A stretch of DNA of 64,000 bases, taken from Adineta steineri (Eukaryota; Rotifera; Eurotatoria; Adinetida; Adinetidae). Location: NCBI GenBank assembly GCA_905250115.1, contig CAJNOI010000078.1, positions 374,861 through 438,860 on the forward strand, given 5' to 3'. The notes below the pieces were generated by a model. It saw only the letters and a list, made by a program, of their open reading frames with translations, made no database searches and had not been told where the DNA came from. The translations under genes and the position numbers were made by a program. Shown piece by piece: positions 19,296-29,862 of this stretch. How positions within the stretch are numbered: the first letter of the stretch is position 1; every line of letters starts with the position of its first letter.

Positions 19296-21788
19296 ATGCC
19301 CAAAACACAGCGACTACGTCCAATGCATTTCACTCTCATTTGGTTCAATTCCAAGGATCTCGATGATTTAATTATTTGTCAATTATTGTCGATGTTCAAA
19401 GTCATCTTTCCAGTCAATAAACTTGATCAATGTTTAGAATTACTTCGATTAATTCATAATGAAAAGGTCATTTTAATTGTTCCAAACGAAGTTCTGGAAT
19501 CGATAGGAGCGTCGATTCAACCGATGTCTCACGTGGATTCAGTTTATATTTATTCCGAAGAGCAAATCAATCTGGAACAATGGAAATTGGCAAATTCGAA
19601 ACTGAAAGGTTCTTTCAGCGATCTTTTGTCTCAATGTCGATTATCACAACGAGTGTGGCATCCATGTCATCTCGCTCCAATATCGTCGAATGTTTTGCCA
19701 TCAAATGCAGAGTTCATGGATCGAGCTTCAAATCAACTTGATCCAACATATATGTGGACCCAATTATTAAAAGAAGTCATTCTCGAAATTGACAATGATT
19801 CTGAAGCTTTACAGAAAATGTTTAATTATTTTCGTCAAAAATTTGAGAACGATTGTGTAATGTTAGACACGATTATTAAGACAGAAAAGGAATATCGTTC
19901 GAAAACAGCAATTACTTGGTACACAGCAGAAATATTTTTCTACAGCGTTCTGAATACAGCTCTCCGTCTTCAAGATGTTGAAATCATTCTTCAGTTCGGT
20001 CCTTATCTTCGTGATCTTCATGAGCAAATTAAACAATTACATGCGATACAATATCCAGCCTCATCATTCAAACCGTTTACGGTTTATCGATGCCAAAGAA
20101 TGGGCAAAGCTGAGTTTGACAAATTACGAACCAATAGAGGTGGTCTATATTCTTTTAATAACTTCTTATCCACAAGTCTTGATCTAGATGTTGCATCGAT
20201 AATTGCAGACAGCATTGCAATGTCTACTGATCAAAATCTTCTAGCAATTCAGTTCGTCATCAATATCAGACATTCTCAAAATGATGTTCCATTCGCAGAT
20301 GTCAGCGAAATTAGTCAGCACGACGATGAACGAGAAATTTTATTCTCAATGCATACTATCTTCCGTGTAACAGATATTGAACCTATCGGTAACAATGATC
20401 GTATCTGGCGTGTCGTATTAGAATCAACTGATGATAATGATGATAAATTACAGATGTTCGCAGAAGAATTACGCTCTCGAATCGGTAACCCAACAAGTCA
20501 ATATCGAATCGCCGGTATTTTGGTAGTATTAGGCTATAATGATCACGCTTTGAAAATCTATCAAGAACTTTTCCAATCAACAAATGACCAAGACGAACAA
20601 GCGCTTCTCCATTTTTATATTGGAGATATTAAATCTTGCGAGGATCAGTATCAAGAAGCCATCAATGAGTTTGAACAAGCTATTTCAATATATAATACAG
20701 TAGCTCAAAATGGCAAAGAAGGTCGTTTTTTTACTTCTCATCGTGCTGCCGAAACTTACAGTGCACTAGGATCAGTATACGGCGATTTGAAAAAGCTTAA
20801 TCAAGCTGCCTATTGTCTTCACAAAGCAACAGAAATCGAACCACTGATCATTAAGCATTGGTACACTCTTACTTCTTTACTTCGAAAGGAAGGTCTACAT
20901 CATGAAGCCTTAAAGGTTTCCAAAATAATATCAAGGATCCAAGCTAAAAATACTCCCGAAGGTCATCCAGACTGGATTCGAACCTACGATCTAATCGGCG
21001 CTGCTCACATAGACTTAGGTCAAAACGAAAAAGCACTTGTCTTCTACATGAAAACTTTGCAGATTGCTCAAAAGTTTTTCTCTTCCGATCATCTAATTCA
21101 TCGTAGTACCTACAGAACCATAGCCGATATTTACTCGAACATGGGCAACTACGAGGATGCAAAGAAATATTATCACATGGCTTTAGACATCTATGAAAAG
21201 TTGTCTGGTGATGAGTCAGTGCTGGCCAATTTTTACACTGCACTTGTCCAGTTTTATACAAATTATCAACAATGCGAGACAGCATTAAAATATTTTGAAA
21301 AATCGCTGGAAATCAAGAAACGAATCTTGCCTGCTGATCACATCGATTTCGTAATGATGGATCTTAATCAAGCAGTGTTGTACTATCGGTGGAAGAAATA
21401 TGACAAAGCGGAATCATTGTTTCTAATAACTTTCTATAAATTTCGTAGTAATTTTTCTGGGGATCGTTCTTGTCTGGCGGAGTGTTGCGCTCATATGGGC
21501 AAAATGTGGCACGAGCTTGGAAGAGATGATGAGGCACTTTCATTTTATAAGAATGCGCTGGAAATTCGTCAAGTAACTCCGTTTAGTAATTATCAGCAAC
21601 TTGCTGCATTGTACGTCGGTATTGCTGCTGTCTATCACGAGAGAAATGACTATGGTGAAGCTCTAGCCTATTATGAACGTGCCAAAAGTACCAGACAACA
21701 GGTTTTATCTAACAATCATCCAATTGTTCAAGAATTAAACGAAAAACTAGAAGAGACTGAAATTCGTATGTGCACAAATTTTTATTGA
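19296..21788 (+). CDS. ADP-ribosyltransferase-TPR fusion protein, 830 aa
   Basis: Intronless. Residues about 180-380 carry the arginine-type ART fold with an R-S-ExE triad: R265 (VYRCQR), S292/S294 (FLSTS) and E345-x-E347 (DEREILF). The ExE pair matches arginine-specific mono-ADP-ribosyltransferases, so the site looks intact. From about residue 400 to 820 there are some nine or ten TPR/kinesin-light-chain-type helical repeats (for example GDLKKLNQAAYCLHKATEIEP, ALKYFEKSLEIKKR, EALAYYERAKSTRQ). No signal peptide is seen, so it is probably cytosolic. Such ART-TPR fusions are known as a greatly expanded family in bdelloid rotifers. The TPR part probably selects partner proteins. Base composition is slightly more balanced than in the neighbours. 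The target is unknown. Confidence 0.88.
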   Translation: MPKTQRLRPMHFTLIWFNSKDLDDLIICQLLSMFKVIFPVNKLDQCLELLRLIHNEKVILIVPNEVLESIGASIQPMSHVDSVYIYSEEQINLEQWKLANSKLKGSFSDLLSQCRLSQRVWHPCHLAPISSNVLPSNAEFMDRASNQLDPTYMWTQLLKEVILEIDNDSEALQKMFNYFRQKFENDCVMLDTIIKTEKEYRSKTAITWYTAEIFFYSVLNTALRLQDVEIILQFGPYLRDLHEQIKQLHAIQYPASSFKPFTVYRCQRMGKAEFDKLRTNRGGLYSFNNFLSTSLDLDVASIIADSIAMSTDQNLLAIQFVINIRHSQNDVPFADVSEISQHDDEREILFSMHTIFRVTDIEPIGNNDRIWRVVLESTDDNDDKLQMFAEELRSRIGNPTSQYRIAGILVVLGYNDHALKIYQELFQSTNDQDEQALLHFYIGDIKSCEDQYQEAINEFEQAISIYNTVAQNGKEGRFFTSHRAAETYSALGSVYGDLKKLNQAAYCLHKATEIEPLIIKHWYTLTSLLRKEGLHHEALKVSKIISRIQAKNTPEGHPDWIRTYDLIGAAHIDLGQNEKALVFYMKTLQIAQKFFSSDHLIHRSTYRTIADIYSNMGNYEDAKKYYHMALDIYEKLSGDESVLANFYTALVQFYTNYQQCETALKYFEKSLEIKKRILPADHIDFVMMDLNQAVLYYRWKKYDKAESLFLITFYKFRSNFSGDRSCLAECCAHMGKMWHELGRDDEALSFYKNALEIRQVTPFSNYQQLAALYVGIAAVYHERNDYGEALAYYERAKSTRQQVLSNNHPIVQELNEKLEETEIRMCTNFY

Positions 21789-21870
21789 GAATAGATTTGT
21801 TGTATTTATGCATGAATAGTTTTGAAAAATAATTTGTTTCACTCATTCGCGTATTTCCATTCCTTTTTCA

Positions 21871-21927
21871 GGTTGTGGTTGTGGATGTCGGTATTGTTTC
21901 TATCTCATACCCACACCCACACCCAAC
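21871..21927. repeat. TG/CA inverted-repeat element f
   Basis: Left arm GGTTGTGGTTGTGGATGTCG, right arm CATACCCACACCCACACCCA. Least conserved terminus (CCCAACA instead of CCTCAAG). It lies about 83 bases after the ART-TPR stop codon. Confidence 0.6.
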
Positions 21928-22117
21928 AATACTTTGACTATTATTCATAATTTTGGAAATGGTAAGGTTGAAATTCAAAATGATGATTCATGATAATCCA
22001 ATGAATTTACTATAGTATCTATTGATAGTCTTAAAGGTGACGTGCAATTACCTGCAGCCTGGCAATATTCTTTCTATACAAATCAATCACTATCATTTGC
22101 GCTTGGTAATGCTTAGC
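21925..22117 (+). pseudogene. Coding-like relic with internal stops
   Basis: One frame reads as protein: TLTIIHNFGNGKVEIQNDDS, then TGA TAA, then NEFTIVSIDSLKGDVQLPAA and WQYSFYTNQSLSFALGNA, ending at TAG. Composition is unlike the surrounding AT-rich spacer. I do not recognise the family. It could be a decayed gene fragment or an unspliced exon remnant. Confidence 0.3.
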
Positions 22118-22705
22118 AATGAATTCCTTGAGCTCATGTTGCTTCATGAGGATTTTCATTAAGTAATACAAATGAGTGTAAAATTTTATTCAAAAACAGT
22201 AATACAGTAACATAACTTGTACTAATTTTAATCAAAGTCTTTATTTAAAAGGAAAACAATAGCACAAATGACTTTGTCATACATTTAAAATAATTCTACA
22301 AAATATTATTGCATATATTCAACTTTATTGATAGAAAAAAAAATGCAAATATTTAAAAATCAATCGCCTAGTTATAATCTTAAATTTGATGCATTATGAA
22401 CATGACACAATTAAATGTTCACAATATATATAATCTTATTTTTTTGTCTGATGTCGCTACTTGCCAATATAATCTATTACGTGCCTCTTTTTTCATCCAA
22501 CCATAAACCTTGACACAATTCTTTTTTCATAAGCAAACAGCTGATTGATTGAAGAATTATTTCATTTCCATCAAACATAAGAATATTGTTTTGACTTAAA
22601 ATTTCATGTCAATACTTTCATCAATCATTATTATACAAAAAAATCATATTAAATTGTTTTATTATTGACATATTTCTTTATTTCTTTGTTAAATTAATAT
22701 TTTCA

Positions 22706-24040
22706 ATGCCCTTGTGGTATTATGATAAAAAAGATCTAAAATCAACACCATCTATTCATGATGGTGTTGATGCCGAAACTGAACAACGTTATCGACGCGA
22801 AGGTTGTCGTTTTATCCTTGATCTTGGTTTTCGACTTGGCTTGTAAGTTCATACTATTTTTTATTTTATTTTTAAATTTTATTTTTTTTCTATTCACTAG
22901 ACGATCGGAAACAATGGGTACTGGAGCTGTTTTTTTTCATCGTTTTTATATGTTTCATTCATTTAAACAATATCCAAGATATGTAAGTTTAAAGTACCAA
23001 TAAATATTTCTTTTTATTTGTAAATTCAAAGGCAATGGCAACATGTTGTTTATTTTTATCTGGTAAAGTTGAAGAAACACCAAAAAAAATTCGTGATATA
23101 ATGAAAACAGCACGATTAATACTTGAAGGTGCTCGTGAACGTTATATACCAACATTAGGTGATGAAAAAGGAGATTTAATCTTACAATATGAACGTATTT
23201 TATTACCAACTGTTAAATTTGATTTTTGTATTGCAAGTCCGTATTCGTTTCTTAAACAATACGCAAAAACAATTGTAGGTGATAAAGAACAAATACGACA
23301 AATGTTTCAAATGGCTTGGACATTTGTTAATGATAGGTAATTTAGAGATATATATATATATATTTCTATTTCTTAAACAAAAAAATTCAATTTTTTAGTT
23401 ATTGTACAACATTATGTTTACAATGGGAACCAGAAATCATTGCAATAGCTGTGTTATATCTAGCTTGTAAATTATCAAAATTTGAAATAACAGATTGGAC
23501 AACAAAAAAAGAAAATAGTAAACAAAAATGGTGGGAACAATTTGTTGAAGGTTTAACAAAAGATATTATTGAAGATATTTGTCATCAACATCTTGATCTT
23601 TATTCAAAAAGTAATTTATCATCTCCAGGAAATGGAACAGTTGGTAATCCATCAATTATGCTTACACCAACACAAACAAATTCAACTGTCACATCACCTA
23701 TACAACCGATTTCTATTGAATCGCCGTCAACATCGCGATCAATGCCATCAGCTAAACGAGTATGTTAACAGAAATATTTTCTAATGAAGAAAAAAACAAA
23801 TTGTTATTTTTCTTATTTTAGCCACGTAATGATGATGAATCAAATTATCGATCATCACGCAATAATAATCATCATCATTCATCATTTTTAAATTCAAATA
23901 TTGGAGGTATTCCAACGAATTTGACTGTACCACCATTACCTTCTTCAACATCTTATCATCATGTATATGATTTTTATTTTATTTTTTTGTTTGTTATTAA
24001 ACTCTTTTTTCTACTTATTCAGACATCATCGCACGATGAA
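22706..24040 (+). CDS. CCNK: Cyclin K, 3' end lost in an assembly gap
   Basis: In-phase exons 22706-22842, 22901-22982, 23032-23336, 23399-23759, 23822-23962 and 24023 to at least 24040, where 100 Ns begin; 348 codons are visible. The start [15 protein letters not shown] and the first cyclin box ([35 protein letters not shown]) match animal cyclin K closely, as do [27 protein letters not shown] and the KWWEQFV segment of the second box. The family partners CDK12/CDK13 to phosphorylate the RNA polymerase II C-terminal domain. The tail turns Ser/Thr/His/Asn-rich before the gap. Introns are 48-62 bases. Confidence 0.92.
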
Positions 24041-24140
24041 NNNNNNNNNNNNNNNNNNNNNNNNNNNNNNNNNNNNNNNNNNNNNNNNNNNNNNNNNNNN
24101 NNNNNNNNNNNNNNNNNNNNNNNNNNNNNNNNNNNNNNNN
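24041..24140. other. Assembly gap, 100 N
   Basis: Exactly 100 Ns, so the true size is unknown. It interrupts the 3' coding part of the cyclin K gene. Confidence 0.99.
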
Positions 24141-27100
24141 TTTTGCTGTTGATTGTCATATTATTACTGTTATACATATATATAATGAAATGTGAAATTT
24201 TGTTTTTGTTTTCATTTTTCAAACTTATATTCAATCGCGATATATAACATCGGTAGACATGTATTTTGTCTCTTTCAGATCTATATATGATATGTCACAT
24301 TGTTTATTTCTCAAGTTTCGTTATTTGCAGCCAATAATATGTTGTTCAATTGTAAAAATACCACCTGATCGTAATGATCAATAACGAAAATATTTCAATA
24401 TCGGTATTTATATATTCATTCTATGAGATATGTACAATGTCTTTTTTGTCTTTGACAGATGGTGTTTACTTTATCATCAATTTGAGATATCAAAAAGAAC
24501 ATTTTCGTGTATAAATAACATTAACTAGAAAAGTATGTGTTTATTTGATTAATGTATTTAGACTATTTTCATCGTATAGAAAGTAATTTATCATTCTCTA
24601 ATCCTATTGTATGTTATCAATGTTTAAAATTGAAAGACAACTTATATAATACATCAACTAACCTTCAAACCTACTAATCTGATGAGATATATAGTTCGAG
24701 TATCCATTGATGATTATTCAAATGACCTTTTCTCTTATTATCGTGTGGTATAATAAACCAAATTGCTGTTTATCACACGCCTAACTATAAAAAGAAAGGA
24801 GGTTTGTGATAAAGGTTATGTAAGAAGAATAACCATTGTCATCAAAACAGATGAGAAAAAGCATAGAATGTATATTTAGTATATACATTCATTGTTCTAT
24901 TTTCTCTTCTAATGATTTAAATATCATTGTTTATATATGTGATCGAATCTTTATTTTATTTATATAAATAAATGACAATGAACAATTGAGTCAATATTTA
25001 GTAAAGCACTAGAAAGAAATGACCGAGTTCTTTTTCTTCGATTATTTTGGGGAGATATGAGATGAAAAAAAAATGTCTTCTTTCTCATGCTATCATTCAT
25101 ACTCAATTTTTTTTCTTGAGGGAATTTGTCGTTATCTCTATGTATTAGATAAAAAATGCTTCTCTTACGAAATCAAACAAAAAAGATTACATTTCTTGAG
25201 TAGCAACGGTCATCAATTCGATTTCTTCTTATAAATAAACTTTCCGAGTTTTGATAGTTCAATATTCTTGAGCAATTTAAGTTATAAGAAGGAGAAAAAC
25301 ACGGCATGTTATTTGCATAGCAACATCTAAGAAAGAAAAAAGACAAAACAATTCTATAATAGAAATGACGAATTAACTATTATCGACTTTTTTTGTTCTT
25401 TATGAGAAAAAAAATCTGTTGCAGATGTTTTCATCTTTTTTTCCTATTTATACTGAGACAATTGATAATAATGACATTTAATGGTCTTGATATATTACAT
25501 CTAAAATCAATTATTTTCCTTCGAAAATCTCTAAATCCATGATAAAACATTGATTGTTTTTTCCTAGCAATATGTATATCACTCATATTAATGTAAAAAC
25601 AACTTTTTTTTTATGTCCTTTTCATGGACTCTTCAATAATTTTCCGCATAATTGTATTATTAGATAAGCAAAGTGATATGCAAAAATTATAACACGTACG
25701 ATATGAAAAAACATAACTGAATATATATTTTAGTCTTTACTTGTTGCGCGATAGAATATCTTGTATAAAAAAAACAACATTCTTACATTTGATTCAATTT
25801 TAAGTTTTGTAGAAGTCATGACATCAAGTAAAATAGAATACAATTGATATTTAAAAGTTCGATTTTAAGAAGTAGTATTTCAAGGATTCATTTTCACAAT
25901 CTATCAAATAGCATTGATTAAAACACTTGAACTTTAAAACCTATTTACTTCAATTCCATTAAAATTCATTTGTTATTTAGTAACCTTCTTATCAGTATGA
26001 CATCTGAATGTCCTCATTTAACATCGATTAGAAATATGTTTTTATAGAATAAGAAATAAAATAAATGCCCTTGAAAATAAAACTATGTATGTGCATATAT
26101 ATATATCGTAGCGACGACCAGATGATCAATCTATGAGTGCATAAATGTATACTATTATTACTTCGTCTATTGTTCCTCCTCTTCTTTTACTTCTGCTCCC
26201 TCTCGTTCTCTGTTCTCACACATCTTCGTCTTTCAATGTATATAGAGCACGCGTGTTCGTTTACTTGCCTGTTTATTTGCCTTTATGTACCCTATAGTTA
26301 GTCGAAAAAAAAAGGAGAAGCAAAAGGTGTTTTATTCGCACATATAACATACGTGCAATAAGCAAATTCGACAGACATCAAATCGGGTGGATATACATAT
26401 GAGATGAAGAAAAAATAACAAAGCAATATGAAATTCACGTAAGATATAAGCAATAATTAATCATTCATTAATTATCATTTATTATAAAAATATTGGATAT
26501 TAGAAGTATATGGAGTTGGTAGCTTATTAGCTTTCATCTCTTTGTTGTTACATCGATCATCTGATAGAAAAAAAAAGAACAAGAGAAAAAAAGAGAAAAG
26601 AATTGGGTACAAGAAAGAGAATGAAAAAGTATGATTTCTCATATGGTAATCATCTATCCAACCTACATAGAGTAGCTCGTATATGGCAAAAAAAACAGGA
26701 GAGAAAGGAATGGGTAAACCACAAATAATAATGTTACTTGTCTTATATCCAACTAAGTCGATAGAGATTGTTATTCTACATAACGTACATTCATATACAT
26801 ATATATATAGACATAAATATATATATTTTTTCAGACACGATTGATTTAACATTTCAAATAGAACATTCAACTTCATTGATTTATCCTTCGATATTTATCG
26901 TTTTACAATTGATCTTCTTCCTCCTCTTCTTTACAATCAATTGACTTCTATTGAAACGGTAAAACATTTACATTATATGAAAAGAATCGGTCACGTTAGC
27001 AAATATCCATCATCATCATCATCATCTATTGAATGTGTATCATGATAGTATTATGAACTACGTATATTGTTGACGAGAAAGAGAGAGAGAGAAAAAAAAA

Positions 27101-29862
27101 GAAAAAGAGAAGAGCAAAGCCTTAAGCGAATTCTTTCTTTTTCTTTTGTGTAGTGCCATTCGTCCGAACATGTATGATGAAAGCAGAATACATCCTGCTG
27201 TTGCTTCTGCTATAAGCAATATTAAACAACAATATATATATTATATTATATATATTACTATTTTTGATAAAAGCTTTAACACCTATTATTTCGTGTTTCG
27301 TATAAACGTATGACTTCTTCTTCTTCTTCTTTTCTTTCTACACTTTTTTTTTCATATTGGCAAACGTGTACATGTGTTGCCTTCACTCTACAAACACAGC
27401 TGGTAATTGTCAAGTCGAGTATACTTTAAACTTTTAGTTTTTATTAGCTATCGATTCTTTCATTCTTCTATTGGTGAATATATATTTTTTTTATTTTGTT
27501 TGCAATGAAAAAGAAATTTTTTTCTATTCATTTATTTTGAACAAAAGAAGCATATATAATTGCTTCTTAAAGACAATGAAATTTAACATACTTTCAGTTA
27601 TATAAAGAATAAGTTAGCTTTTCATTAGATGATCTAATCGATCTAATTAGCGTAGAAATAAATAACCAAGGATTATTGTAATTAATGTATGTATATATAT
27701 ATATTGTTATTTCTTATAAAGACCTAGAATAACTCTTTCCTCTTTCCTTTTGTTCATTAGTTCGAAATTCAAAGACTATTTCTTTATATATATGCCATAT
27801 ATATATATTTCATCGTCAGTAAGAATAACAACAAAAAACAAACGTCGTTATCGTTATATCTCAAGGCTAATTTAGGCCATGTGAGCAAATGAAAACAGAT
27901 AGAAAAAAAAATATGGCAATTTCACTGTCGTTTTATCTGGATGACGAAAACGAAGAGATAAATTGTGTCTTACTAATTGGAGAATGTGTGTAGATAGAAA
28001 TGGAAAGAATCGTTCAGTCAGCCGACGACAATAGTATTCGTTTGTCGTCGTCATTTTTGCCCATATACAAAAGAGGGGAGAGAGAGAGAGAGGGACATAA
28101 AGAGAAATCTGATGATGCATTTGACGGTACGTCTAACGAAGAATGATGTGTTTGTTACGACGACCGCACGTAACAACGACGCGAGTGTCTATTGTATGCT
28201 CCCTCTCTCTCTCTCACTCACTTTATCATCGAACAAATGTGAGGTGACGTCTTACAGTCATTCGCACACTCGCATCACTTTTTTTTCTTTTTCTCTTTCT
28301 TTCTTCTTTGTTCATCATATTAAAATATAAGATTTGTTTTTTTCTAGTATTAATCTCATCGACAAAAGACAACAATGAGTTATTGAACATTTTCAATTGA
28401 CATTATTAATCTTTCTAAAGGTGAGAGAATAAAAATAAAAATAAAGAAAGATGCAAATAAAGTAAAAAAATAAGACAGAAACATTAGGCATTATCAGTAG
28501 TGATTGTTGTTGTTATTACTACTGTAAGTTATTACTAAAGCAGCAATGCTTAGTGCAATAAAAACAGGAAAGAAACACGAGTCGCCGAACGAGAAAAAAA
28601 AAGAAAATTAGTCCATCAGTTTCTAAACAGAAACCACACACGACTATTAAAGAGAAAACCCAAAAATAAGAAGAAGAAGAAGAAAAAGAAAGAGAGAAAC
28701 GGAGAAGGAGACTACAGTCAGTCATTTCTATTCAATACTCGATTGCTCATTTACGATGGATGACAACTAATACTCGTGAGCATTAAATGATTTTTCTTTC
28801 TATCTAAGTTGTTTTTCTTTCTATGAGCAGAAATGAATATTATTTGATCTGACACCTTCTACATCAAATAGAATACTTAGAGGTATGTAAAAACAAAATA
28901 AATTAAGAATAGTTTCTTATATATACTTGAAAACATTGCTTCAAAGTGCTTTTTAATATTGTCCTTCGTGAAAATAGATTGATGATATATATTAAAAGCT
29001 AAACTATGTGATTTTCTATCGATACATGTATATAACTATACAATAAGTATAATTAACTATTTTGATCACGCAAGAGTTACATGAGGAAGAAAAAGAAGCA
29101 TCATAAACCAAATTATGTCTCATAGGATTGTCCAGTGTTATTATAATTTGATATAAAATAATCTAATTTATTGATATAGTTTAGTTTTTCATCTGATAGA
29201 ATTAATAAAAACAAGAATGAATTTGATATTTTACAAAGTATTATTTATTTCTCTTCGAATAACCCTGTAAATATGTTAAGAACACATTCTGTTTCTGTTA
29301 TGCAAAATATATATATATATATATATATAAATCATCAAATAATCACACATGTGATAAATAAATGACCTGGTTATTTTTTCTTCCTTACCCAAATTTCTTC
29401 TTCTAGTTCTTTCGTATTAGTCAAATACATCATGCACATTGTAGAATTTTTATTTTTTCATAAGAGAATATCTAGCAAAATATTATGTTTTGAATCAAGT
29501 TACTTTATTCTGTCGAAAATAGAAGAGAAAAAGTACATATTATCGATTATTTTTATTAAATATCGTGGTAAGAAGTGGTCGTATACTCTGCGGCTAAAAG
29601 ACACCTGGATGCATAGACAAGTAAACATTATATTGTTTTTTGATGTATACTCCTTTTGGCAAGTCGAGCAGTTTATTTTAGAAAACTTGTGACTATGTTT
29701 TCGTATACTTGTTTGAAAATCTATGATGAAATGATTCTGTCTCTTTGAATTATATGACCCTATAAAAAGGACAACTAATATAGTATCTTTTTTTATATAT
29801 TTAGAGAACTCGTGAATAGCGTGGAATGTTCTATTTTTTAATTCAAATTCACAATATTAGTA
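24141..29862. other. 5.7-kb gene-poor stretch
   Basis: AT-rich, with no supported gene on either strand. The beginning is probably the cyclin K 3' UTR. Notable content: (CAT)n near 27009, purine runs near 27072-27110 and 28078-28095 (GA-rich), a CT-rich run near 28200, an AT alternating tract at 29307-29329, and an AT-rich near-palindrome around 27228-27262. Frames 26475-26876, 27872-28120, 28112-28330, 28519-28725 and 29432-29692 are low-complexity translations of such tracts. The right part may hold distal promoter and 5' UTR exons of the Atos gene. Confidence 0.5.
29307..29329. repeat. (AT)n microsatellite
   Basis: About 11 uninterrupted AT units. Confidence 0.8.

Larger units (their letters stand above)
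21789..22705. other. Intergenic between ART-TPR and cyclin K
   Basis: Contains inverted-repeat element f and a coding-like relic. The rest is AT-rich with no gene seen. Confidence 0.45.

Noticed and set aside
26475-28725. Several 68-133 aa frames in the gene-poor stretch
   Set aside because: Products are poly-Phe/Ser or tract-derived and occur on both strands over the same purine/pyrimidine runs.
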